Positions 1-8,902 are shown, counted from the first letter of the stretch. The stretch: 64,000 bases of DNA from Kaistia dalseonensis (GCF_030814715.1 NZ_JAUSVO010000001.1:62001-126000); one strand, 5' to 3'. Numbers and translations: made by a program. The notes: generated by a model from the letters alone, not told the origin.

Positions 1-2
1 TC

Positions 3-338
3 TGTGCCGGCCTGCTCGATGCCGACGACCCTGTCGCCTGCATCAGGAAGGAGGCGGAGGAGGAGATGGGCATCCGGCTCGACCAGCCGGTGCGGGTCAT
101 GGTGTCCTTCATGTCGCCGGGCAGCGTCGTCGAACAGCTTCATCTCTTCGTCGCGCGCTATACGCCGGGCGACCGCAACGGCGCGGGCGGCGGACATGAG
201 GATGAAGGCGAGGACATCGAAGTCCTCGAACTGCCCTTCGCCGAAGCGCTGGCCATGATCGATGATGGCCGCATCTGCGATGCCAAGACCATCATGCTGC
301 TCCAATATGCGGCGCTGAAGGGTCTTCTCCCGGCCTGA
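3..338 (+). CDS. nudK: GDP-mannose pyrophosphatase NudK-type Nudix hydrolase (C-terminal part)
   Basis: The gene enters from the left edge, so its N-terminus is missing; the reading frame is open from base 3. The visible part opens with the second half of a Nudix box (AGLLDADD followed by KEAEEEMG), which supplies the acidic Mg2+ ligands. It continues with [12 protein letters not shown], an Asn-Gly-Gly-Glu-rich loop and DIEVLELPF...DGRICDAKT, the same order as Escherichia coli NudK. That family hydrolyses GDP-mannose to GMP and mannose-1-phosphate in the cytosol. Family assignment is by recall of the motif order; substrate specificity is inferred, and a broader ADP-sugar pyrophosphatase remains possible. 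Confidence 0.75.
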   Translation, partial: CAGLLDADDPVACIRKEAEEEMGIRLDQPVRVMVSFMSPGSVVEQLHLFVARYTPGDRNGAGGGHEDEGEDIEVLELPFAEALAMIDDGRICDAKTIMLLQYAALKGLLPA

Positions 339-350
339 TCGTGGCGGCGG

Positions 351-377
351 AGCCGGCACCCGTTCCCGGGGCCGGCT
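351..377. terminator. Hairpin between convergent nudK and mrp
   Basis: A perfect 7-bp stem (AGCCGGC / GCCGGCT) with a 13-nt loop lies in the 70-bp gap between the two convergent genes and is followed by TCTTGTT on the plus strand. It is a reasonable but U-poor terminator. Confidence 0.45.
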
Positions 378-408
378 TCTTGTTGCGACGCCCGCCGATC
401 GAGGCGCT

Positions 409-1551
409 CTATTCGATCACGATGCGCGGTGCCGGTTTCGCGCCGGCGCCGCCATTGACCGCATCCCAGATGCGGGCCGCGATCTGCTTGTAGACTGCCG
501 CATGCGCGCTCTCCGGCGCCGTCGCGACGATCGGCCTGCCGCTGTCCGATGTTTCGCGGATGGCGAGATCGAGCGGCACCTCGCCGAGGAACGGCACATC
601 CAGTCGCTCCGCCTCGTGCCGCGCACCGCCATGGCTGAAGATGTCGGAGCGGGTGCCGCAATGGGGGCAGATGAAATAGCTCATATTTTCGACGATGCCG
701 AGCAGCGGCACATTCACTTTCTTGAACATCGCCAGTCCCTTGCGCGCATCGATCAGCGCCAGGTCCTGCGGCGTCGAGACGATCACGGCGCCGGCGAGCG
801 GCACCTGCTGCGCCATGGTGAGCTGCGCGTCGCCCGTGCCGGGCGGCATGTCGACGACGAGAATATCGAGCGGCGCCCAGGCGACCTCGCGCAGCATCTG
901 CGTGATCGCCGACATCACCATCGGCCCGCGCCAGATCATCGGCGTCTCTTCCTCGACCAGGAAGCCCATCGACATCGCCTTGATGCCATAGGCCGACATC
1001 GGCTTCAGCGTGCGGCCGTCCACCGTCTCGGGCCGGCCGGAGAGGCCGAGAAGCCGCGGCACGGAGGGACCATATATATCGGCGTCGAGCAGTCCGACCC
1101 GGAGGCCGTTGGCGGCAAGGCCGAGCGCGATGTTGACGGCCGTCGTCGACTTGCCGACGCCGCCCTTGCCCGAGGCAACCGCAATGATCGCGCCGACGCC
1201 CGGAATGCCCGGCTTGGCCGCTGCCGGCTTGGCGGCTGGGGCCGGGCGCGCCGCGGCGGCAGCCGGCGGCGCCGGGCGGGGCGCGTCGGCCGAGCCGCCC
1301 TTGCGCTCAGCCGTCAGGATCACCAGCGTGCTTTCGACGCCCGGCAGGCCGCGCACGGCGGCGGCCGCCTGTTCGCGCAGCGGCTCGAGTTCGCGGGCGC
1401 GTTCCGAATCGACCGTGATCGAGAACATCACCTTTCCGCCATTGATCAGGATGTCGGAGACGAGGCCGAGCGAAACCAGGTCCCCTTTGCCATCGGGACC
1501 GGGAACCGATCGCAGCTTTTCGATGATCGTGTCGCGATCGATGGCGGCCAT
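409..1551 (-). CDS. apbC: Mrp/NBP35-family iron-sulfur cluster carrier ATPase
   Basis: 380 aa. It probably carries and delivers [4Fe-4S] clusters to apo-proteins in the cytosol, driven by ATP. An N-terminal MIP18/DUF59 domain (about residues 6-80) is followed by an Ala/Pro-rich linker (about 88-115) and a MinD-type P-loop domain with the deviant Walker A GKGGVGKST at 128-136 and the cluster-binding CPHC motif at 295-298. The start at 1551 is chosen over an in-frame ATG 44 codons upstream because AAGGA lies 8 nt before it and homology begins there. It converges on the Nudix gene and is divergent from the porin gene. Confidence 0.93.
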   Translation of the reverse strand: MAAIDRDTIIEKLRSVPGPDGKGDLVSLGLVSDILINGGKVMFSITVDSERARELEPLREQAAAAVRGLPGVESTLVILTAERKGGSADAPRPAPPAAAAARPAPAAKPAAAKPGIPGVGAIIAVASGKGGVGKSTTAVNIALGLAANGLRVGLLDADIYGPSVPRLLGLSGRPETVDGRTLKPMSAYGIKAMSMGFLVEEETPMIWRGPMVMSAITQMLREVAWAPLDILVVDMPPGTGDAQLTMAQQVPLAGAVIVSTPQDLALIDARKGLAMFKKVNVPLLGIVENMSYFICPHCGTRSDIFSHGGARHEAERLDVPFLGEVPLDLAIRETSDSGRPIVATAPESAHAAVYKQIAARIWDAVNGGAGAKPAPRIVIE

Positions 1552-1985
1552 GGCGGCATTCCTTTTGGTGGCGAACTGTTTGTGGCGAAGGCTGGCGACA
1601 TTAGCGCCGGATGATGGACGATCAAGCCCGATGGCCTGGGCATGGCGAAAGCCGCGGCCTGCCGGGCTTTCCGTTGATTGCACGGTCTGATCGGGACGAA
1701 GTCGTTACCAAGTCCTTACCTGGAAACGCTCAATGATCGACGGCTCTGTTGCATTTCTGTCATAGCGCGTGGGTGAGGTTTCGTTATGATCAAAATCACG
1801 GAATCACGAGATGCGGTTCCGGTTGCTTTACCGGCCACCCAGGGGTGGGGGCCAAAAAAGGTAGACGCAGCTGAACGGGGATAGGACGGACTTCGGCGGG
1901 CCAGTCGGCGAGAAGACCCTAGGGCTTCTCCAAGGCGACGAGAAGAATGAAATTTCTCCTGGTATAACCTTTTGGAGGTCAGGAC
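1552..1985. promoter_or_regulatory. Divergent mrp-porin intergenic region with leader hairpins
   Basis: This 434-bp non-coding stretch separates mrp from the porin. Two inverted repeats sit on the porin side: 1833-1853 (GGCCACCC/GGGTGG...GGCC followed by six A) and 1910-1930 (GAGAAG / CTTCTC enclosing the palindrome CCCTAGGG). A strong ribosome binding site, GGAGG, lies 7 nt before the porin ATG. I see no convincing -35/-10 pair; TATGAT at 1785-1790 lacks a good -35. Long structured leaders are common on abundant outer-membrane protein mRNAs. Confidence 0.4.
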
Positions 1986-3266
1986 ATGAACTTTAAGACC
2001 CTTCTCCTCGGCTCTGCCGCTGCGATGATCGTGGCTGGCGGCGCTCAGGCGGCGGATCTCACGGTCGCCGAGCCGGTCGACTACGTGAAGGTCTGCGACG
2101 CTTTCGGCACGGGCTTCTTCTACTCGCCCGGCACCGACACCTGCATCAAGGTTGGTGGCTACGTGAAGTTCGGTACGTCGTTCGGCGACACCGATTTCGG
2201 CTACTACAACAACACGTACCCGGGCTCGAGCTGGTCGAACTTCTACACGGAAGCTTCGATCCAGCTGACCGCTTCGTCGGTCACTGAATTCGGTAACCTG
2301 ACCGGCTTCTTGGACTTCCGCGCCCAGACCGGCAACACCGGTGGCTTCAGCCAGTCGCTGACGCAGGTTGTCAACTCGGCCACGAATTCGGCCTACGTCG
2401 ACAGCGCCTACCTCGAGCTCGGACCGCTCAAGGCTGGTCGTTTCACCTCGCTCTATGACTTCGGCCGTGGCTACACCGACACCGGCGCCTTCGGTTCGGA
2501 TTCGACCACTGACCACATCCAGCTGACCTATGCCGTCAATGGCTTCGGTCTCGCAGTCTCGATCGAAGACCAGCGTGATCGTGGCGCCGCCGGCGCTGCT
2601 GCACCGTATGACCCGATCGTGTACGGCGTGAATGATACCATCACCGGTGGCCAGGACAACGTTCCGGACATCGTCGCTGCTGTGACCTATGCTTCGGGCA
2701 TCTTCTCCGCGAAGATCGCTGGCGCCTATGTCAATTCGGCGGTTAACCAGGTCATCACGCAGACCGGCCCGAACGCCTACAACTACGACTACCAGGCCAA
2801 GAGCGGCTGGGCCATCGGTGGCGGTCTCGAGATCGCTCTCGACAACTTCTCGGCTGGCGACAAGTTCTTCGTGTCGGCTTCGTATGGCGACAACGCCAAC
2901 TCCTACACCGGTATCGCTGGCGGTACCTCGGTGGCTGGCCTGACCGGCGCGCTGTTCGGCTCGACGGCTGGCGCGATCCCCGGCACCAGCTGGAGCGCCT
3001 TGGCTTCGTACAAGCACGTTTGGACCCCCCAGGTCTGGTCGGCGATCTCCGGCGGCTATGCCGAGTTTGACGGCGACGGCAACAGCGTTGGCTGGTATGA
3101 CGGCAACGTCGAAGCTTGGCGCGCTGTCTTCTCGACCGGCTACACCCCGGTCAAGGGTCTCGACCTGATGCTCGACGCCGTGTACTCGGACGTCAGCGAC
3201 GACAGCAGCACCGTCTATGACGGCAATGCTTGGGCGGTCAATCTCTGGATGAAGCGCTCCTGGTAA
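1986..3266 (+). CDS. Porin_2-family outer membrane porin (Omp2b/RopA-like)
   Basis: 426 aa including a signal peptide of about 22 residues (hydrophobic core, AQA cleavage site before ADLTVAEPV). The mature protein starts with the region typical of Rhizobiales porins (two Cys around GFFYSPGTDTCIKVGGYVKF), continues as aromatic-rich amphipathic strands with many Gly/Asn/Ser turns, and ends in a C-terminal Trp, the outer-membrane assembly signal. It should form a trimeric general diffusion channel. Codon use is noticeably more biased (GGC, CTC, TTC, AAG) than in neighbouring genes, as expected for a very highly expressed protein. It has its own strong terminator, so it is monocistronic. Confidence 0.93.
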   Translation: MNFKTLLLGSAAAMIVAGGAQAADLTVAEPVDYVKVCDAFGTGFFYSPGTDTCIKVGGYVKFGTSFGDTDFGYYNNTYPGSSWSNFYTEASIQLTASSVTEFGNLTGFLDFRAQTGNTGGFSQSLTQVVNSATNSAYVDSAYLELGPLKAGRFTSLYDFGRGYTDTGAFGSDSTTDHIQLTYAVNGFGLAVSIEDQRDRGAAGAAAPYDPIVYGVNDTITGGQDNVPDIVAAVTYASGIFSAKIAGAYVNSAVNQVITQTGPNAYNYDYQAKSGWAIGGGLEIALDNFSAGDKFFVSASYGDNANSYTGIAGGTSVAGLTGALFGSTAGAIPGTSWSALASYKHVWTPQVWSAISGGYAEFDGDGNSVGWYDGNVEAWRAVFSTGYTPVKGLDLMLDAVYSDVSDDSSTVYDGNAWAVNLWMKRSW

Positions 3267-3290
3267 TCCGAGTCTCTCGGTTATCTAAAG

Positions 3291-3320
3291 AACCCGGCGG
3301 AGCAATCCGCCGGGTTTTTC
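3291..3320 (+). terminator. Rho-independent terminator of the porin gene
   Basis: A perfect 10-bp stem AACCCGGCGG / CCGCCGGGTT with a 6-nt loop (AGCAAT), followed by TTTCTTTG, begins 24 nt after the stop codon. Confidence 0.93.
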
Positions 3321-3463
3321 TTTGTTCGCGTCATGCCGCATCCGGCGCGCGATGGATGGGATCGTCGGGCTCCCGCGGTTTCGCCTCTGGCCGGGCGACT
3401 GGTTCGGCTTCAGATCGCCATGCGCTCTGTGGATACCAAGAGGCGATCCATCGCTTTGTTCGC

Positions 3464-3517
3464 GCATCGGATCGACCCGAGAACCGGATTCCACTTTTTC
3501 TGTACGATGCCTTAATC
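3464..3517 (+). repeat. Short palindromic intergenic repeat (variant D)
   Basis: The segment is bounded by GCATCG and CGATGC and contains GAACCGG...CCACTT...CTTAATC. This resembles the right half of the longer repeat copies at 6445 and 16376 (GAACCGG...CCACTT...CTCTAG). It lies immediately upstream of recO, so it is transcribed into or borders the recO leader. Confidence 0.5.
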
Positions 3518-3524
3518 TGATCGC

Positions 3525-4274
3525 ATGGAATGGATTGATCAGGGCATCGTCCTCGGCACCCGACGCCATGGCGAGGTGGATGTCGTGCTGGAACTCATGA
3601 CCGCGAGCCGAGGCCGCCATCTCGGGCTCGTGCGCGGCGGCCGTTCGCGTCGCCTGGCGCCCGTGCTCCAGCCGGGAAATCGCCTGCAGGCCGTCTGGCG
3701 CGCACGTCTCGACGAACATCTCGGCTATTACACGGTCGAGCCCATTGCGCTTCGTGCGGCGCAATTGTTCGAAACTCCGGGATTGCTCTACGCCTTGCAG
3801 ACCCTGACGGGTCATCTGGGCCTGCTCGCCGAGCGTGAATCCCATCCGGGGCTTTATGGCGCGGTCGACCTGGCGCTCGACAGCTTTGCCGGCACGTCTC
3901 CACCTGAATTGTTCGAGCTCTGTGCCTTCATCGCGCGCTTCGAACTCGCCTTGCTCGATGAGCTGGGCCTCGGCCTCGATCTCTCGCAATGCGCACGCAC
4001 CGGGATGCGCGACGACTTGGCCTATGTCTCGCCGCGTTCCGGCCGGGCGGTCAGCAGGGCAGGGGCGGTGGGATATGAAGACCGGTTGCTGCCGCTCGCC
4101 GGCTTCATGGTCGGGCGGCATGGCTCCAATAATGGTCCGGCCGAGATCAGGGACGCGTTCCGCCTGACCGGCCATTTCCTGCAGCGCGACATCTATGCCG
4201 CGCGCGCGATTTCCGAGCCGACGGCGCGCAAGGAATTGCTGGCCCTGGTCGATCGTCTCGACCGGGCCGAATAG
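3525..4274 (+). CDS. recO: DNA repair protein RecO
   Basis: 249 aa. RecO loads RecA on SSB-coated single-stranded DNA in the RecF pathway. The N-terminal OB fold starts MEWIDQGIVLGTRRHGEVD and contains GLVRGGRSRR; the helical C-terminal domain includes FELCAFIARFELALLDELG. The zinc-binding Cys cluster found in some RecO proteins is absent: only isolated Cys residues remain, as is common in Rhizobiales. The ATG at 3525 is the natural family start; there is no clear Shine-Dalgarno sequence, and repeat D ends 7 nt before it. Confidence 0.92.
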   Translation: MEWIDQGIVLGTRRHGEVDVVLELMTASRGRHLGLVRGGRSRRLAPVLQPGNRLQAVWRARLDEHLGYYTVEPIALRAAQLFETPGLLYALQTLTGHLGLLAERESHPGLYGAVDLALDSFAGTSPPELFELCAFIARFELALLDELGLGLDLSQCARTGMRDDLAYVSPRSGRAVSRAGAVGYEDRLLPLAGFMVGRHGSNNGPAEIRDAFRLTGHFLQRDIYAARAISEPTARKELLALVDRLDRAE

Positions 4275-4346
4275 CGGTTTAAGCCGCGGCGACCGCGATC
4301 ACGCGCTAGCGCCATATGCCGTTGGCTGGCAGCGGCGCCCGCCCGG

Positions 4347-4721
4347 TCAATGACCCCAGCAGAACATCCGCACCTTGGGCGAATAGCGCCACGGCATGAC
4401 GGTGATGTTCTGGCGGCAGCGGTTGTTGACGGCAAGCTGGGTGCGCGGGTCGAGCGAGGCCTTGAAGGCCATCAGTGATTCGACATCCCCGGGCACCGAG
4501 GTCAGGTCGAAGCCGAAAACCTCCCAGTCCGGCAGCGGCGCCGAATGGCTGTCATAGTAGCTCGGATCATTGCCACGATCATCGGCGAAAGCCGGAAAGG
4601 CGCTCCCGGCCAGCACGCCGATGGACGCCGCGATCATTGCAAGGCGAGCCAGGCTTCTCGGGAAACGCTGCATCGTCGCGAAGGAGCGCATCGGGGCGTG
4701 GGTCGTTTCTGAATGTCTCAT
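4347..4721 (-). CDS. Small secreted protein of unknown function
   Basis: 124 aa; I do not recognise a family. The N-terminus (basic residues, then LAMIAASIGVLAGSAFPAFA before DDRGND) is a clear Sec signal peptide ending near residue 46. The mature part is about 78 residues, contains two Cys (in NRCRQN and MFCWGH) that could form a disulfide, and ends CWGH. AGGA lies 9 nt before the first ATG; ATGs at codons 11 and 17 would also keep the signal peptide. It converges on recO. Conservation of the export signal and codon structure make it a likely real gene. Confidence 0.7.
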   Translation of the reverse strand: MRHSETTHAPMRSFATMQRFPRSLARLAMIAASIGVLAGSAFPAFADDRGNDPSYYDSHSAPLPDWEVFGFDLTSVPGDVESLMAFKASLDPRTQLAVNNRCRQNITVMPWRYSPKVRMFCWGH

Positions 4722-5008
4722 CGGCTTGATCCTGTCTGGCCCGGGCTCCCCGGAACATCCGTGCTGCCATCATATAGCGTCGGGCGCCGCAGGACGATCT
4801 TAATCGTGAACATGGCTTGGCGAATGCTTTCGACGGGATGGACCCATGATCGTTTTGTCACGCAGGCCGGCTAGATGTGAAGGCTTGAACAAATACACTG
4901 CCCCTCCCGCCGTCGCTGTTCTATCCATTCACCGGGAATTCGGCTTCCTATGGTGGGCGAGGTGGGGCGCCTGCCATCGTGATTCGACTTGGATGCTGAG
5001 AGAGTTCC

Positions 5009-5713
5009 GTGCGCTACGCCATCTACGCTACACCTGCCGCCGACCATCCGCTGACACGCGCCGCCACGAGCTGGCTCGGTCGCGACGCTTTTGACGGCGC
5101 GGTCGGCCCCTTGCCGTCGATCGAGGGCCTGGCGGCCGGATCGATCGAGGAATATCTGGCCGATCCCGCGCGCTATGGCTTCCACGCGACGCTGAAGGCG
5201 CCGTTCACGCTCGCCGAGGGCAGCGATCCGGCCGAGCTGGTCGCGGCGATCGACGCTTTCGCTGCGATCTCGGCGCCGATCCTCTTGCCCGAACTGGTCA
5301 TCCGGAGGCTCGGCCGCTTCTTCGCCTTCGTTCCGAACGAGCCGGTCAGGGCGCTCGACGACTGGGTGGCCGAGATCGTGACGCATTTCGAGCCGTTTCG
5401 CGCCCCGCTCTCGGAAGCCGACATTGCCCGGCGCAAGGCTGCGGGATTGACGCTCGCCGAAGAAAACAACCTGCTGCGCTGGGGCTATCCCTATGTCTTC
5501 GATGCCTTCCGCTTCCACATGTCCCTGACGGGGCGCGTGCCGAAGGAGGATATGGAGCGCGTCGATCAAGCCTTGCGGGCTCATTTCGCTGCATTTGACG
5601 GCCGTCCGCTGCTGATCGACCGGCTGGCGCTCTTCATCGAACCGGAGCGCGGCGCGCCGTTCCTGGTGCATCACGTCGGCTTGCTCGGCAAGGCCGGTCC
5701 GGGGGAGGGGTAG
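5009..5713 (+). CDS. DUF1045 family protein (2H phosphoesterase-like)
   Basis: 234 aa from a GTG start preceded by GAGAGAG. The two HxT/S-type motifs of the 2H phosphoesterase superfamily are present as FHATLKAPF (about residue 57) and FHMSLTG (about residue 170), matching DUF1045 proteins often annotated as putative phosphonate metabolism protein. In other genomes the family sits in phn operons, possibly acting on a cyclic phosphate intermediate; here no phn gene is in view, so the substrate is unknown. It stands alone with non-coding DNA on both sides. Confidence 0.82.
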   Translation: MRYAIYATPAADHPLTRAATSWLGRDAFDGAVGPLPSIEGLAAGSIEEYLADPARYGFHATLKAPFTLAEGSDPAELVAAIDAFAAISAPILLPELVIRRLGRFFAFVPNEPVRALDDWVAEIVTHFEPFRAPLSEADIARRKAAGLTLAEENNLLRWGYPYVFDAFRFHMSLTGRVPKEDMERVDQALRAHFAAFDGRPLLIDRLALFIEPERGAPFLVHHVGLLGKAGPGEG

Positions 5714-5797
5714 GCGGTCCCGGGCGCAGCAATCTGGACCGATCGCGGCGCGTGGCGTAGCGTAAATGCACGGTATGGCAATGGTCTCGGGGTTATC

Positions 5798-6433
5798 ATG
5801 AAATCAACGGTTCTTCTCACCCTCGCAATGGCGTTCGTCGCGGCGCCCGCCTTCGCGGATGGCCCGCGCCTGACCGGCCTGCCGGCCAAACTGCTGTCCG
5901 GCGACGCGGCGCAATTGACGACGCATGAAGTGCCGACCCCTCCTGTCTCATCGATCAAGGCCGGGCCGCTCGCCGTCGAGCTCGAAGTGACGACGCTCGC
6001 CGATGTCCAGAAGCAGTTCGGCGGAACGATCAGCAACGCGACCGATGGCGGCGTGTCCGTCGATTGGGTCTGCTATGTCATCCAGCGCACCTCCGGCGCC
6101 GGCCATATCTGGTTTCTCTCGGATGGCCGCATCGGCGGACCCGACCATGTCGTGACCATGGTGGCGAGCGATTTCGATCTGTCCGAGCATTCAGGCTGCA
6201 CCGATGCCCCCGCCAGCCTGACGGCGATCGACTACTCCGTGCCCGGCCTGCTCACGAGCGAAAGCGACGTCGTCGCGCGCTTCGGCCCGACCGACGCGCT
6301 GGACAATGTTGTCAGCTATTCGAACCAGACGACGTCGACCACGACGCCGCTGACGACGCTTCAGGTGCTGAGCTACCATTTCAAGGATGGCAAGGTCGAC
6401 GCGATCGCCGTCAATCAGCTGACGACGAACTGA
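5798..6433 (+). CDS. Secreted hypothetical protein
   Basis: 211 aa; no family recognised. It starts with a typical signal peptide (MKSTVLLTLAMAFVAAPAFA, then DGPRLTG). The mature protein has two Cys (VDWVCYV and HSGCTD) that probably pair, and several short beta-like segments such as HIWFLSDGRIGGPDHVVTMVASDF. A periplasmic location is inferred. The Shine-Dalgarno sequence is weak (CGGGG). The palindromic repeat A begins 12 nt after its stop and could act as its 3-prime end. Confidence 0.75.
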   Translation: MKSTVLLTLAMAFVAAPAFADGPRLTGLPAKLLSGDAAQLTTHEVPTPPVSSIKAGPLAVELEVTTLADVQKQFGGTISNATDGGVSVDWVCYVIQRTSGAGHIWFLSDGRIGGPDHVVTMVASDFDLSEHSGCTDAPASLTAIDYSVPGLLTSESDVVARFGPTDALDNVVSYSNQTTSTTTPLTTLQVLSYHFKDGKVDAIAVNQLTTN

Positions 6434-6444
6434 CGACCGAACGC

Positions 6445-6549
6445 TAGATCATTTCATCGTTTCATGGAAACGCCGAAATGATCTATCTATTTGATTTGTC
6501 GCGCTTCCTTCACGCGAACCGGTGCCCACTTCGCTCGGAAACGCTCTAG
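6445..6549 (+). repeat. Palindromic intergenic repeat, copy A (105 bp)
   Basis: The left half is a nested inverted repeat: TAGATCATTTC ... GTTTC-ATG-GAAAC ... GAAATGATCTA, a perfect 11-bp outer stem with a 5-bp inner stem. The right half (TCGCGCTTCCTTCACGCGAACCGG...CTCTAG) is shared with copy B at 16376, also 105 bp, and in opposite orientation with copy C at 45331. It lies between convergent genes. Confidence 0.85.
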
Positions 6550-6572
6550 CGTCGGGCGAGCCGCTGGGCGGC

Positions 6573-7034
6573 TCACTCGTCGACTTGCAGCGGCGGCAGC
6601 GGGCGCGGCTTGCGGTTCGCGTCGATGGCGACGAAGGTGAAGGTCGCATGCGTGACCTTGGTGATGTCGTCGCTCTCGCGATTGCGGCGCCAGGCCTCGA
6701 CGAAGACGCGCATCGAGCTGCGGCCGTTCGAGACGATGCGGCCATAGATCGTCACCTCGTCGCCGACAAAGACGGGGCTCAGGAACGACATGCCGTCGAC
6801 GGACGCGGTCACGGTGCGTCCGCGGGCGCGCCGCGTGGCGATCGTGCTGGCGCCGAGATCCATCTGCGACATCAGCCAGCCGCCGAATATGTCGCCGGCC
6901 GGGTTGGTGTCGTGCGGCATGGCGATGGTGCGGATCACGGGGATGGTGGTGTGATCGGGCAGCAGCTCGGTCGGAGCCGGGGTCGCCACGGTCGGGGAAG
7001 TGGTGGGAGTGCTGGTCACGCCGGCTCCTGACAT
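6573..7034 (-). CDS. yciA: YciA-type acyl-CoA thioesterase
   Basis: 153 aa hotdog-fold hydrolase. The family signature GDIFGGWLMSQMD, preceded by MPHDTNPA, contains the catalytic Asn/Asp region, followed by VTASVDGMSFLSPVFVGDEV and the C-terminal KPRPLPPL. YciA enzymes hydrolyse a broad range of acyl-CoA esters in the cytosol. The start at 7034 has AGGA 6 nt upstream; an in-frame ATG 28 codons further up lacks homology. A Pro/Thr-rich N-terminal extension of about 25 residues precedes the domain. Confidence 0.88.
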   Translation of the reverse strand: MSGAGVTSTPTTSPTVATPAPTELLPDHTTIPVIRTIAMPHDTNPAGDIFGGWLMSQMDLGASTIATRRARGRTVTASVDGMSFLSPVFVGDEVTIYGRIVSNGRSSMRVFVEAWRRNRESDDITKVTHATFTFVAIDANRKPRPLPPLQVDE

Positions 7035-7335
7035 ATTGTTCCTGTGAGGCGCGTCATGCAGATCGCGCGCCATTTTCATCGCCTTCACCGCCCCGCCGCG
7101 ATCCCGATGGATCGCCACGTGGGAAACCAGATCACTCTAGCGGATTGATATCGGTCGAGCTTCGCAAAGAGCGGGACCCTGATGCTCGATTTTGTGCCTG
7201 CTGATCCGTCGGCAGAGTAACGCCGATGCCGCGGCAGGCAAAGAAAAGCCCGGCCGGGAGCATCGTCCCGACCGGGCTTCGATAGGTCTGTACCATGGAT
7301 GCGGGACCGGGATCACGCATCGGCAAAGGCCGAAT
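7035..7335. other. Intergenic region between yciA and glnA
   Basis: About 300 bp with no credible gene. It holds the glnA terminator at 7238-7279 and, presumably, the minus-strand promoter of yciA close to 7035; I cannot place -35/-10 elements there. Confidence 0.5.
7238..7279 (-). terminator. Rho-independent terminator of glnA
   Basis: Read on the minus strand, a 12-bp stem with a single mismatch (GCCCGGTCGGGA / TCCCGGCCGGGC) and a 6-nt loop is followed by TTTTCTTTG, about 60 nt after the glnA stop. Confidence 0.9.
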
Positions 7336-8745
7336 TTAGACCGAGTAATACATCTCGAACTCGATCGGATGCGGCGTCATCTCATACGCCATCAGCTCTT
7401 CCCACTTCAGTTCGATATAGCTCTCGATGAAATCCTTCGAGAACACATCGCCTGCGAGCAGGAAGGCGTGATCCTTGCGCAGCGTCTCCAGAGCCTCGCG
7501 CAGCGAACCGCAGACCGTCGGGATCTTCTTCAGTTCCTTGGGCGGCAGGTCGTAGAGGTTCTTGTCCATGGCTTCGCCGGGATGGATCTTGTTCTTGATG
7601 CCATCGAGACCAGCCATCAGCAGCGCCGAGAAGGCGAGATACGGATTGGCGGTCGGATCGGGGAAGCGGACTTCGAGGCGCTTGGCCTTGGGCGAGGTCG
7701 TGTAGGGAATGCGCACCGAAGCGGAGCGATTGCGCGCCGAATAGGCGAGCAGCACCGGCGCCTCATAACCCGGGACCAGACGCTTGTAGGAGTTGGTCGA
7801 CGGATTGGTGAAGGCGTTCAGCGCCTTGGCGTGCTTCAGGATGCCGCCAATGTAGTAGAGGCAGGTCTCGGAGAGATCGGCATACTGGTTGCCGGCGAAG
7901 ACCGGCTTGCCGTCCTTCCAGATCGACTGGTGCACATGCATGCCCGAGCCATTGTCGCCGAAGACCGGCTTCGGCATGAACGTCGCCGTCTTGCCATAGG
8001 CCTGGGCGACCTGGTGGATCGCATATTTGTAGATCTGCAGGTGATCGGCGACCTTGGTCAGCGGCGCGAACTTGATGCCGAGTTCGTGCTGGGCCGAGGC
8101 CACTTCGTGATGGTGCTTCTCGACCGTCACGCCCATGGCCTGCATCTGGGCGAGCATTTCGCCGCGCAGGTCCTGGTAGGCGTCGATCGGCGGGACGGGG
8201 AAGTAGCCGCCCTTCTTCTTCACATGGTGGCCGAGATTGCCGCCTTCATAATCCGTGTCGCTGTTGATCGGCAGCTCGGCATCGTCGAGCTTGAAGCCCG
8301 TATTGTACGGGTCGACCTTGTACTTGACGTCGGAGAAGATGAAGAACTCGGCCTCGGGGCCGAAATAGACGGTGTCGCCGATGCCCGTCTGCTTGAGGTA
8401 AGCCTCGGCCTTCTTGGCGATCGAGCGCGGGTCGCGATTATAAGCCTCGCCCGAGATCGGGTCGATGATGTCGCCGACGATGACGAGCGTGGTCTGCGCG
8501 AAGAACGGATCGATGAACGCCGTCTCCGGATCGGGGACCAGCGTCATGTCGGACTCGTTGATCGCCTTCCAACCAGCGATGGACGAGCCGTCGAAAGCGG
8601 TACCCTCGGCGAAGATCTCTTCGTCGATGAGGCCGATATCGAACGTCACATGCTGCCACTTGCCGCGCGGATCCGTGAAACGGAAATCCACATACTTTAC
8701 ATCCTGGTCCTTGATCAGCTTCAGGACGTCCTTGGCGGTCGTCAT
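7336..8745 (-). CDS. glnA: Glutamine synthetase type I
   Basis: 469 aa, full length for class I-beta enzymes. It makes glutamine from glutamate, ammonia and ATP. Recognisable elements are FDGSSIAGW (beta-grasp domain), EAEFFIF and [10 protein letters not shown] (metal and ATP site), and NLYDLPPKE with the adenylylation Tyr at about position 398, so activity should be controlled by GlnE. The start [12 protein letters not shown] at 8745 has AAGGGA 9 nt upstream; an ATG 17 codons earlier is in frame but not family-like. glnB lies upstream in the same orientation, and the pair is probably co-transcribed from the sigma-54 promoter at 9349. Confidence 0.98.
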   Translation of the reverse strand: MTTAKDVLKLIKDQDVKYVDFRFTDPRGKWQHVTFDIGLIDEEIFAEGTAFDGSSIAGWKAINESDMTLVPDPETAFIDPFFAQTTLVIVGDIIDPISGEAYNRDPRSIAKKAEAYLKQTGIGDTVYFGPEAEFFIFSDVKYKVDPYNTGFKLDDAELPINSDTDYEGGNLGHHVKKKGGYFPVPPIDAYQDLRGEMLAQMQAMGVTVEKHHHEVASAQHELGIKFAPLTKVADHLQIYKYAIHQVAQAYGKTATFMPKPVFGDNGSGMHVHQSIWKDGKPVFAGNQYADLSETCLYYIGGILKHAKALNAFTNPSTNSYKRLVPGYEAPVLLAYSARNRSASVRIPYTTSPKAKRLEVRFPDPTANPYLAFSALLMAGLDGIKNKIHPGEAMDKNLYDLPPKELKKIPTVCGSLREALETLRKDHAFLLAGDVFSKDFIESYIELKWEELMAYEMTPHPIEFEMYYSV

Positions 8746-8902
8746 AACGCTTGTCCCTTCTATCCGATGATTTTGCCCAGACGCTATCGCAGGCACGAAA
8801 CCGACCCGTCCCGTCCTCGTACAAGCACGAGGGCGGGCCAGCGGATCATAGCGTCATAGGCAAGAGATCGGACCGCGGCAAGGGACCAGATCAAGGGAAG
8901 GC

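Noticed and set aside
1716-3017. 433-residue open frame antisense to the porin gene
   Set aside because: It mirrors the strong codon bias of the porin, has no family-like content and no ribosome binding site.
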